The notes: generated by a model from the letters alone, not told the origin. A DNA stretch of 9,074 nucleotides from Deltaproteobacteria bacterium (GCA_016875515.1 VGRA01000069.1:1-9074), one strand, 5' to 3'; shown: positions 1 to 5,651, numbered from the stretch's first letter. A program made the numbers and translations.

Positions 1-1266
1 TGCCTCGACTTGCGGGGTGACTTGCGGGGTGACTTGCGGGGTGACTTGCGGGGTGACTTGCGGGGTGACTTCTCCGGTGACCCTTGGCGGCCCCGCCACC
101 GGCACCCGGAACGTCACGACCGCCGCGCCGGTGATTTCCCGGAACTCCGGCGGCGCAATGCCCGCCGCCCGGCACATCTCTGCCACGCGGTTGGTCCCCC
201 GCCCCCATTTCTCGATGAGCCCTGCCCGGAAGAAGACGTCCGCGATGATGGGGTTGCGCTGCACGGAGAGGTGCTCCCGCCTGAGCAGCGCCGGGGTGAT
301 GCCCCTGGGGTATTTCCCCGCGCTCCACACCTCCACCCGGTCATCGAACAGCGCGAGCGAGATGGCCCCACCGGCGATGGAGTAGTCCCGGTGGATGAGC
401 GCATTGACCAGGATCTCCCGCAGCGCGAGGGGCGGGATGAGGGGCGTCTCCACCCGCTTGAACTGTGTGGGGACAATCCGTGCCGGGAGCGGAAAGTGCC
501 GTTGGCAGAAGAGCTGCGCCTCCTCGAGCAGCTTGAACGCCGGCCCCCGGATGCTCCGATGGTCCATGAACTCGTCCCTGGTGAGGCCCCGGAAGCGCGC
601 CATCCGCAGCTCGCACTGCGGGTAGTCCGGCATGAACGTCTTGCCGAACAACACCACCGCTGCACGCAGCAGGTGTCCGTCCTTGCGGAGCCCGAGCCGA
701 TCCAGCGCCGCATTCGCTCGCTGCGCGGGCGAGCCCACGAGCCGCCCGATTGACTCGAAATCCCCGACGATGCGGAGGACCTCCTCCCGGTCGATGTCCT
801 TGAGCGTCACCTCGTCGGCGACCTGGTTTTCCCAGCGCCGTCGGCTGTGGGCGCGCTCGAAGAGGAGGGACTCGCAGCGCGCCTGCGCCATCCTGCGGGT
901 GGTGTTCCCCACCCGCTCGTAAGGCCGCCCGTCGAAGATGAACTGAGCGGAGTCCGTGTGGCCCACGACGGACAGCAGGATCGCCTCGCGCCCGTGCCCC
1001 GACGGTACCCGCTCCATCCGCACCTCGAGCGGCGGCTCGAACCGGTCCCTCGCGGCGGCAATCTCGTGCAACGTCTGCGGACTCACCTCCTGGCCCACCA
1101 GCGTGCCGTCCGGCTTCACCCCGAGGACCACCGTGCCCCCACCCGCGTTGGCAAAGGCACACAACGTCTGCATGGCCTCCCGGAGCTCCCCGGTGGACCT
1201 CTTGAACTCCAGCCTCTGTGACTCCCCGCCCCGGATGAGCGCGGTGAGCGTCCGCTTGTCGGTCAT
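1..1266 (-). CDS. AlbA_2 (Schlafen-type) ATP-binding transcriptional regulator-like protein, 3' end outside window
   Basis: Reading the - strand from ATG at 1266 gives 422 uninterrupted codons that run off the left edge. The N-terminus has the AlbA_2/Schlafen nucleic-acid-binding signature ESQRLEFK (residues 15-22), followed by ANAGGGTVVLGV (40-50). The middle/C-terminal part has NALIHRDY (288-295) and a downstream GLIEKWGRGTNR stretch, typical of the divergent AAA_4/HATPase_c_4 domain paired with AlbA_2. Residues 400-419 are five tandem VTPQ units, a linker often seen in this family before a C-terminal winged helix, which would lie outside the window. A strong Shine-Dalgarno (GGAGGGGGGAG) lies just upstream of the ATG. 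Proteins of this class are usually annotated as putative transcriptional regulators or RecG-like ATP-binding proteins; the actual role and target are unknown. It is divergent from the reverse transcriptase with almost no intergenic space. Family assignment is firm; function is not. Confidence 0.88.
   Translation of the reverse strand, partial: MTDKRTLTALIRGGESQRLEFKRSTGELREAMQTLCAFANAGGGTVVLGVKPDGTLVGQEVSPQTLHEIAAARDRFEPPLEVRMERVPSGHGREAILLSVVGHTDSAQFIFDGRPYERVGNTTRRMAQARCESLLFERAHSRRRWENQVADEVTLKDIDREEVLRIVGDFESIGRLVGSPAQRANAALDRLGLRKDGHLLRAAVVLFGKTFMPDYPQCELRMARFRGLTRDEFMDHRSIRGPAFKLLEEAQLFCQRHFPLPARIVPTQFKRVETPLIPPLALREILVNALIHRDYSIAGGAISLALFDDRVEVWSAGKYPRGITPALLRREHLSVQRNPIIADVFFRAGLIEKWGRGTNRVAEMCRAAGIAPPEFREITGAAVVTFRVPVAGPPRVTGEVTPQVTPQVTPQVTPQVTPQVEA
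10..69 (-). repeat. Five perfect tandem 12-bp units encoding VTPQ
   Basis: The unit ttgcggggtgac (+ strand) occurs five times without a mismatch. On the - strand each copy encodes V-T-P-Q, inside the end of the AlbA_2/ATPase gene. Because the unit is a multiple of three, copy-number change would lengthen or shorten the linker without a frameshift. Confidence 0.95.
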
Positions 1267-1286
1267 GGCTCCCCCCTCCGGAAGCC

Positions 1287-2387
1287 ATGATGCGGTTGGG
1301 GGCTGACATGACCGCCTATCCGCCCACCTTCGCCGCACTGCACGCCGCCTGGCGCAACGCCGCGCGGGGCAAGCGGCAGCGCCCGGACGTGTGCGCGTTC
1401 GAGGCCGCGCTCGCGGAGAACCTGCTCCAGCTGGAGACCCAGCTGGCGGAAGGACGCTGGCACCCCGCCCCCTACCGCTGCTTCGAGGCGGTGGAGAACG
1501 GCAAGCGGCGGCTCATTGCGGCGGCGCCGTTCCGCGACCGGGTGGTGCACCACGCGCTGGTGGACGGCCTCTCCCCCGCGTGGGAGCGCCGCTTTCCCGG
1601 CTGGGTGGCCGCCAACCGCGTGGGGCGCGGGACGCACTTCGCGCTCTCATTGGCCCGGGCAGCGGCGGCGCGCTGCAGCTGGGTGCTGCAGCTGGACGTC
1701 ACCCGGTTCTTCCCCAGCGTGGACCACGGGCTGCTGCTGGAGCAGCTGGCCCGGGACGTCCGCTGCCCCCCGACGTGGGCGGCCTGGCAGCGGGTGGTGG
1801 ACTCGGGGCGGGACGTCTTCCCGGAGCTCGCGCGACCCGCCGTTCCGCCCGGCGGGGACCTGTTGGACCTGGACCGCCCGCGCGGGCTGCCCATTGGAAA
1901 CCAGACCAGCCAGTTCCTGGCCAACGTGGTGCTGCACCCGCTGGACCGCTTCATCTGCCACCGCGTGAAGCCGGAGGCGGCGTGCCGGTACGTGGACGAC
2001 CTGGTGCTGCTGGACCGGGACCGCGGGAAGCTGGAGGCGGTGCTGCCGGCGTTGAAGGAGGAGCTGGCCCGGCTGCGGCTGCGGTTCCACCCGGACAAGA
2101 CGCGGCTGGTGCCCACGCGGGAGGGCTTCACCTTCGTAGGGTACCGGGTCTTCCCGTGGGGCGTGCGGCAGAGGCGCGAGTCCGTGTCCCGGGCGCACCG
2201 CCACCTCCACCGGGCCCAGCGAGAGTGCCTGGCCGGCGAGCGCACGCTGGAGGGCGCCCGCAGCGTGGCGGCGGGGCTGTGGGGCCACGCCCGCCCGGCC
2301 GGCGGCGCGGCGGTGGCGCAGTTGTTGGAAGATCACCCGTTCCGCTTTCCGGAACGGTGCTGGATTGCAGCCCCGGAGGATGGGTGA
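1287..2387 (+). CDS. Diversity-generating retroelement reverse transcriptase
   Basis: This is the RNA-directed DNA polymerase of a DGR. It copies the template-repeat RNA into adenine-mutated cDNA for replacement of the variable repeat. The 366-aa product (about the usual DGR RT size) has the fingers motif KRRLIAAAPFRDRVVHHAL (73-91), the first catalytic Asp in LQLDVTRFF (134-142), GLPIGNQTSQF (200-210), YVDD (235-238) with the other catalytic Asp pair, and a late GYRVFP (285-290). IGNQTSQ is decisive: DGR RTs carry [LIV]GxxxSQ where group II intron and retron RTs carry QGxxxSP. There is no maturase or endonuclease domain. The start is uncertain: ATG 1287/1290 or ATG 1308 (359 aa), the latter preceded by a G-rich TTGGGGG and leaving more room to the divergent gene. 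Fifteen bases separate it from the downstream nucleotidyltransferase, suggesting co-transcription. It lies on the opposite strand to TR, avd and VR, which is atypical. Confidence 0.95.
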   Translation: MMRLGADMTAYPPTFAALHAAWRNAARGKRQRPDVCAFEAALAENLLQLETQLAEGRWHPAPYRCFEAVENGKRRLIAAAPFRDRVVHHALVDGLSPAWERRFPGWVAANRVGRGTHFALSLARAAAARCSWVLQLDVTRFFPSVDHGLLLEQLARDVRCPPTWAAWQRVVDSGRDVFPELARPAVPPGGDLLDLDRPRGLPIGNQTSQFLANVVLHPLDRFICHRVKPEAACRYVDDLVLLDRDRGKLEAVLPALKEELARLRLRFHPDKTRLVPTREGFTFVGYRVFPWGVRQRRESVSRAHRHLHRAQRECLAGERTLEGARSVAAGLWGHARPAGGAAVAQLLEDHPFRFPERCWIAAPEDG

Positions 2388-2402
2388 GTACCCTCCTGCA
2401 CG

Positions 2403-2678
2403 ATGAGCCCGCTTCCAAGAGATCAAATCCTGGCCCTCGCCCGACGGTACGGCGTGGAGAGCGTGCGGCTGTTCGGCTCGCGCGCGCGCGGTGACGCTGG
2501 ACCTGCAAGCGACGTCGACCTTCTTGTTCGCATGGACCCGGGCCGGGACCTGTTCGACCTCGTCGGCTTCCGGCGCGCGCTCGAGCAACTCCTGCACCTG
2601 CCCGTGGACGTGGTGTCCGAGGGAGGACTGTCTCCCTGGCTTCGAGACCGGATACTGGCCGAGGCACGCCCGCTGTGA
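2403..2678 (+). CDS. mntA: MntA-type minimal nucleotidyltransferase (antitoxin of MntA/HepT pair)
   Basis: The 91-aa product has the minimal nucleotidyltransferase motif GS-x10-DxD: G25-S26 in LFGSRARGD and D37-V-D39 in SDVDLLV. A third candidate acidic residue is D69 in LPVDVV. In characterised MntA/HepT systems such an enzyme transfers AMP groups to a tyrosine of the HEPN toxin and neutralises it. Its stop overlaps the next gene's GTG start in a GTGA arrangement, implying translational coupling with the HEPN partner. It starts 15 bp after the RT stop with no clear Shine-Dalgarno, so it may depend on RT transcription or translation. Length and motifs fit an intact protein. Which member is toxin or antitoxin here is taken from family knowledge. 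Confidence 0.88.
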   Translation: MSPLPRDQILALARRYGVESVRLFGSRARGDAGPASDVDLLVRMDPGRDLFDLVGFRRALEQLLHLPVDVVSEGGLSPWLRDRILAEARPL

Positions 2679-3025
2679 GGGTCCGGCCAGACGGTGACCG
2701 CGCCTACCTGCTGCACATGAGGGATGCCGTTCAGCGTGCCCGGGAATATTCAGCAGCAGGGAGGGAGGTCTTCCTTGCCTCGTCACTGGTGCAAGACGCG
2801 GTCATACGGAACCTGGAAATCCTCGGGGAAGCGACCAAGCAACTCAGCTCCGACACGACGGACGCAGAGCCCAACATCCCGTGGGAGGACATCGCGGGAA
2901 TGCGGGACGTCCTGATTCACCATTACTTCGGTGTCGACTTGGTGCTCGTCTGGGACGTGGTGGAGCACCGACTCCCCGCGCTGCTGGAGGCCATTCAACG
3001 GCTACTGGCCCGTTCCCAGGGATGA
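2675..3025 (+). CDS. hepT: HepT-type HEPN-domain protein (toxin of MntA/HepT pair)
   Basis: The 116-aa all-helical protein (DUF86/HepT-like) has the HEPN RNase motif RDVLIHHY: R77-x4-H82-x-Y84. In studied HepT proteins R and H form the RNase active site and the Tyr is the residue AMPylated by MntA. Other typical DUF86 segments are YLLHMRDAVQRA near the N-terminus and RNLEILGEATKQLS (45-58). It starts with GTG at 2675, overlapping the mntA TGA by four bases, and is translated directly after it. The gene looks intact. It is the last + strand gene before the convergent template repeat. Inference: the pair may stabilise the DGR cassette by addiction, or may simply be a separate inserted module. 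Confidence 0.88.
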   Translation: MRVRPDGDRAYLLHMRDAVQRAREYSAAGREVFLASSLVQDAVIRNLEILGEATKQLSSDTTDAEPNIPWEDIAGMRDVLIHHYFGVDLVLVWDVVEHRLPALLEAIQRLLARSQG

Positions 3026-3202
3026 AGTCGCCGGGCACCCCGCCTCGAAGGCGGGGGCCGGCGGGAGGGCGGCGGGCGGTGACGCCGCATCTCCTTCGCG
3101 CGGTGCGCCAGGGGCTGCACGCACCACCCGTGGCAGGGCTGTAGGGCCGCAGGTCCGGCCGGGAGTCCACGGTGGCCCCCCGGCTCCCTCGGCTGCGGCT
3201 CG
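3026..3202 (-). other. Non-coding spacer downstream of template repeat (candidate 3' part of DGR RNA)
   Basis: No convincing gene is present in this stretch. Read on the - strand it lies immediately 3' of the TR. In the Bordetella phage DGR the region 3' of the TR is part of the template RNA and is needed to prime and support cDNA synthesis. Its size (177 nt) is of the same order as that spacer. It is GC-rich and contains several inverted repeats, including the hairpin at 3038-3056. The role is inferred from position only. Confidence 0.45.
3038..3056. terminator. GC-rich hairpin between hepT and template repeat
   Basis: Inverted repeat ccccgcct-cga-aggcgggg forms a perfect 8-bp stem with a 3-nt loop, 13 bases after the hepT stop. 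It could end the RT-mntA-hepT transcript, the convergent TR RNA, or both. There is no T-tract on either side, so intrinsic termination is not certain; it could equally be a structural element of the template RNA. Confidence 0.4.
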
Positions 3203-3311
3203 ACTGGGCGCAACGAAAGCCGATGTTGTCGTTCCGGTTGTCCGGATTGTTGTTGTTACGGTTCGCTGCCCGGAGGTTGTTCTCGTTGTTGTTGTTCCAC
3301 GAGCCGCCCCG
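3203..3311 (-). repeat. DGR template repeat (TR)
   Basis: Read on the - strand, this segment matches the 3' end of the surface-protein gene (3807-3918). Of 109 aligned bases 94 are identical, and all 15 substitutions fall at TR adenines. It contains 14 AAY codons in the register of the VR (13 AAC, 1 AAT), concentrated in the tracts W-NNNN-E-NN and R-NNNN-P. That bias is expected of a template whose adenines are to be randomised: AAY codons can yield many residues but no stop. The 5' part overlaps the last codons of avd, and the avd stop (TAA, 3258-3256) is formed within the AAC tract. It runs in the same direction as avd and VR and is opposite to the RT. The TR is one codon shorter than the VR in the second Asn tract. 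Confidence 0.95.
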
Positions 3312-3699
3312 GTGCTCGCCCTGCACGGGTTGCGGGGTCACCCGCGGGGAGGCTCCTCGCGAAGCCCCCCACGAGCTTTCCGCACTCGGCCGCCAGCCGG
3401 GAGACGTCCCCGTACCGCCCGACGGTCAAGAGTTGTGAATCCACGGCCAGCCGGAGCGCGAAGGCGTGTGCGGCGAGCGCCCCGTCCGCGCCGGCCAGCG
3501 CGCTCCTCGCCGCCACAGTGCCCGCGCCGCCCTTGCGTGCGGCGCGGGCCGCCTCGGTGACAAAACCGTGGAGCGCAAAGACGCTCTCCTCCAGCTGCCG
3601 CCCGAGCACCGCCCGCCGGTGGCGCGGGAACGCCTCCACCACCTTCAACGTCTCCTTCGCGAGGTCGTACGCCCGAGCGAACAGCGGGGATTGCTGCAT
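3256..3699 (-). CDS. avd: Avd-like DGR accessory protein (four-helix bundle)
   Basis: The 147-aa, helix-rich, mostly basic protein lies between VR and TR, the classical avd position. Avd forms a barrel-like pentamer that binds the RT and template RNA and is needed for mutagenic retrohoming. Visible features include an N-terminal FARAYDLAKETLKVVEAFP helix, RRAVLGRQLEES, a long Ala-rich helix, LRLAVDSQLLTVGRYGDVS and GKLVGGFARS (about 108-117), matching the pattern of the bAvd/S23-like family. The last ~30 residues (LPAGDPATRAG onward) exceed the usual Avd length and are low-complexity (VEQQQREQ); this tail is read through the 5' half of the TR. Start ATG 3699 is preceded by a modest AAAGG Shine-Dalgarno. 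An alternative label is S23 ribosomal-like four-helix protein, but the DGR context decides for Avd. Confidence 0.85.
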   Translation of the reverse strand: MQQSPLFARAYDLAKETLKVVEAFPRHRRAVLGRQLEESVFALHGFVTEAARAARKGGAGTVAARSALAGADGALAAHAFALRLAVDSQLLTVGRYGDVSRLAAECGKLVGGFARSLPAGDPATRAGRAPGRLVEQQQREQPPGSEP

Positions 3700-3723
3700 G
3701 CGTTTGCCTTTCAGAATCCGGCG

Positions 3724-3742
3724 CGCGCCCCTGCGGGGCGCG
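3724..3742. other. Perfect GC hairpin between VR and avd
   Basis: Inverted repeat cgcgcccc-tgc-ggggcgcg has an 8-bp perfect stem and a 3-nt loop. It lies 62 bases beyond the stop of the variable gene on its downstream side and 24 bases before the avd start. It could be a transcription attenuator between VP and avd. It also resembles the stem-loop/cruciform elements that assist target recognition downstream of some DGR VRs, but sits further away than the few bases known there. Confidence 0.5.
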
Positions 3743-3743
3743 A

Positions 3744-3780
3744 GAATCCAGAAGTCGGGATTCAGGAGTCCAGAATCTGG
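3744..3780. repeat. Small inverted repeats downstream of VR
   Basis: Two short inverted repeats lie between the GC hairpin and the VR: gaatcc (3744-3749) with ggattc (3758-3763), and the odd palindrome ccaga-a-tctgg (3770-3780). The nearer one ends 24 bases from the variable gene's stop codon. They are less GC-rich than their surroundings. Function unknown; possibly structural elements of the DGR target. Confidence 0.35.
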
Positions 3781-3804
3781 TCCGGTTCACGGATGACATT
3801 TCGC

Positions 3805-5595
3805 CTACTGGGCGCAACGAAAGCCGATGAAGTCGTACCGGTTGTCCGGAAAGTAGTAGAAGTCACGGTACGCTGCCCGGAGGCTGATCTCGTTGAAGTT
3901 GATCCACGAGCCGCCCCGGATGCTCTTGGACGAACTGCCAGCCGAGTAATCGCTCGCAGTCCATTCCCAGACATTACCGGACATGTCTTGGATGCCGTGG
4001 GGAGTATTCCCCGCGGGATGGGTCCCTACCTGGGCCGTACCGGACTTCAGGGTCACGCCGTTCCACTGGGCGTGGCTATCATCCGGCGTGGTTGCACCCC
4101 AGGGATAGGTGGTCGTTCCCCCGTTGCTCGCCGCCCACTGCCATTCCACCTCCGTGGGGAGCCGCTTTCCAGCCCATGTGCAGAACGCCGTGGCCTGGTT
4201 CCAGTCCACGCAGTTGATGGGGTGCGTCTCCTTTCCGGGAGCCCCCCAATTGCATCGGGACGGTGACGAGCATCCCCCTGCGGCCATGCAGGCCTCGTAC
4301 TGGGCGACCGTCACCTCGGTCTTGTCCATCTTGAAGTTGGACACGGTGACGGTGCCACCGGCGTAGTTCCAGTCCGAGGTCGTCGAGGATCCTCCGGTGA
4401 CACTGACCGTGTCGGCACTGCAGCGGCCGGCCACGTCCTGAAAGCCGCTCGCACAACCCGTGGTCACGCACTGGCCTACGCCGTTGTCGCGGTATCCAGC
4501 GGCGCACGCGCCGCGCTTCACGCAGACGGCAATTCCCCGGGCATCATCATGGTACGGGAACGCGTCCCCGCACCCCACCGAGGCTTGCCCGTTCACGCTC
4601 GTCACCTTGGGCAGCGTGAAGGTGACAAGCAGCGGGTTGTCCGTCAGGTCAATAGCACCGGTCACGGTGGTCAACTCCGCCAAGGAGGCCGTCGTCAGGG
4701 CCGGGTTGCCGCGGATGTGAAGGAAGGCTCCCACGGTCGAAAGCTTCGGCGCATTCACGGCTGTCATCAGCGTGTTCCCGTCGACCTCCAGTTCATCCCC
4801 CACGCTCGTCAGTTCAGGACAGGTCACCTCGGTCAACGCGGGGTTATTTGTCACGGAGAGGCGTCCCCCCACCGTCGCCAGCTTCGGGAGCGAGATGGAG
4901 GTCAACAGTGGGTTCCCCGCCAGCATGAGGTCACCAGTCACCGTCGTCAGGTTCGCCAGGATCGTCCCGAATTCCGTGAGCTGCCCATTGATGGAAGCGC
5001 TGATGCGCCCCACCGACGTCAGCGGCGCTGCTGGAGCGAGCGTGCTCAACCCCGGCGCATTGATGGTGAGCGCCCCCGTCAGGACAGTGCACCCGGAGTT
5101 CACGAGGTTCTGCCAGTCCAGCGTGTTCGTCACCGTGTAGCTGCCCTCGAGCGTGGTGCAACCGGTGCTCCCCCCACCGCCCCCCGTTCCCCCGGCCGGC
5201 GTGCAGAGGTACCGCGTCTGGGTCACCTCGCCGGCCTCGAGCACCCCGTTGCCGCTGGTGTCAACGCCGGAGTCCACCCGCGTCCCACCGTTCGGGCAGT
5301 CCGCCCCCGCGGGCTCCGCGTCCAACTTCACCAGCGACACCAACCCCGGCGCGCCGATGTCGCCCTTGTCTCCCTTGTCGCCTTTGTCCCCCTTATCGCC
5401 CTTCTGCCCATCCACCCCGTCCTTGCCGGGCGCACCGGCGGCCCCCGGTGCCACGTCCACGGCGCTCCCATCCGGGCAGCTGATGGTGGCCACCCCCGTG
5501 GCCGCGTTCTTCGTGACCGTGCAGTTCCCGGAGGAACCTCCGCACTCCGCTCCCATGAGCGACAACAACGGCAACACCACCAGCAGCTTCCGCAT
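3805..5595 (-). CDS. DGR variable protein: secreted collagen-like/LRR-like/FGE-fold surface protein
   Basis: The 596-aa product is predicted to be exported and surface-displayed. Residues 1-18 are a signal peptide (MRKLLVVLPLLSLMGAEC); Cys18 may be lipidated, although Glu at -1 is atypical for a lipobox. Residues 51-84 are eleven collagen-like Gly-X-Y triplets, including five KGD. About 85-135 is a DUF7151-like module with the EF-hand-like DTSGNGVLEAGE. About 146-345 is a receptor-L/LRR-like series (NPLLTSISLPKLATVGG, NPALTEVTCPELTSVG). About 342-392 is Cys-rich. From about 413 to the end is a formylglycine-generating-enzyme/C-type-lectin fold: KMDKTEVTVAQYEACM, INCVDWNQATAFC, RLPTEVEWQWAA, MSGNVWEWT, RGGSW, GFRCAQ. 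Residues 560-596 are the VR. The domain should act as a ligand-binding scaffold rather than an FGE enzyme, as in TvpA and TaqVP. Start ATG 5595 was chosen for its signal peptide and AGGGGGG Shine-Dalgarno; the open frame further upstream is unsupported. Confidence 0.92.
   Translation of the reverse strand: MRKLLVVLPLLSLMGAECGGSSGNCTVTKNAATGVATISCPDGSAVDVAPGAAGAPGKDGVDGQKGDKGDKGDKGDKGDIGAPGLVSLVKLDAEPAGADCPNGGTRVDSGVDTSGNGVLEAGEVTQTRYLCTPAGGTGGGGGSTGCTTLEGSYTVTNTLDWQNLVNSGCTVLTGALTINAPGLSTLAPAAPLTSVGRISASINGQLTEFGTILANLTTVTGDLMLAGNPLLTSISLPKLATVGGRLSVTNNPALTEVTCPELTSVGDELEVDGNTLMTAVNAPKLSTVGAFLHIRGNPALTTASLAELTTVTGAIDLTDNPLLVTFTLPKVTSVNGQASVGCGDAFPYHDDARGIAVCVKRGACAAGYRDNGVGQCVTTGCASGFQDVAGRCSADTVSVTGGSSTTSDWNYAGGTVTVSNFKMDKTEVTVAQYEACMAAGGCSSPSRCNWGAPGKETHPINCVDWNQATAFCTWAGKRLPTEVEWQWAASNGGTTTYPWGATTPDDSHAQWNGVTLKSGTAQVGTHPAGNTPHGIQDMSGNVWEWTASDYSAGSSSKSIRGGSWINFNEISLRAAYRDFYYFPDNRYDFIGFRCAQ
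3807..3828 (-). promoter_or_regulatory. Candidate IMH (initiation of mutagenic homing) segment
   Basis: The last 22 bases of VR-TR identity (ATCGGC...GCCCAGT on the - strand, also at 3203-3224 in the TR) contain no mismatch and few adenines. Identity stops abruptly inside the TAG stop codon. In known DGRs the 3' end of the VR holds the IMH where cDNA integration starts. No internal IMH/IMH* difference is visible, so target-versus-template discrimination would have to reside in the flanks. Assigned by position. Confidence 0.55.
3807..3918 (-). repeat. DGR variable repeat (VR)
   Basis: This is the last 37 codons of the variable protein (R560-Q596) plus the first base of its TAG stop. Relative to the TR, Asn codons have become I565, F567, I570, S571, Y576, F579, Y580, Y581, F582, Y587 and F589. 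N566, N568 and N585 are unchanged. Changes are AAC to ATC, TTC, TAC or AGC and AAT to TTT: 15 substitutions, all at TR adenines. The invariant frame RGGSW, E, LRAA, P-D and IGFRCAQ keeps the lectin-fold core. One extra codon (placed at D578, GAC) is present relative to the TR. The exact gap position is ambiguous. Confidence 0.95.
5359..5403 (-). repeat. Five KGD-encoding 9-bp repeats (collagen-like segment)
   Basis: Five degenerate 9-bp units encode Lys-Gly-Asp at residues 65-79 of the variable protein, within a Gly-X-Y run at 51-84. Third-position differences between copies suggest an older repeat than the VTPQ array. It probably forms a trimeric stalk that projects the binding domain. Confidence 0.85.
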
Positions 5596-5651
5596 GGACG
5601 CCCCCCTGGGTTGAAGACGAGCGGCATGCTGGCCCATCCAACGAAGGGTGT

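Noticed and set aside
10..69. Tandem repeats as a CRISPR array
   Set aside because: The units are 12 bp, contiguous and without spacers, and code for VTPQ within a gene.
1287..2387. RT as a group II intron or retron enzyme
   Set aside because: It lacks QGxxxSP, a maturase domain and an msr/msd-like RNA, and has IGxxxSQ plus a TR/VR pair.
1647..2786. 379-codon - strand open frame opposite the RT and nucleotidyltransferase
   Set aside because: Low-complexity antisense frame; the + strand there has clear RT and MNT motifs.
2844..3341. 165-codon - strand open frame spanning the TR
   Set aside because: Its N-rich segment is simply the TR read in the VR frame; the flanks have no coding signature or good start, so the TR is not part of a second protein.
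3256..3699. Four-helix protein as an rRNA intervening-sequence (S23) protein
   Set aside because: There is no rRNA gene in the window, and its place between VR and TR is that of avd.
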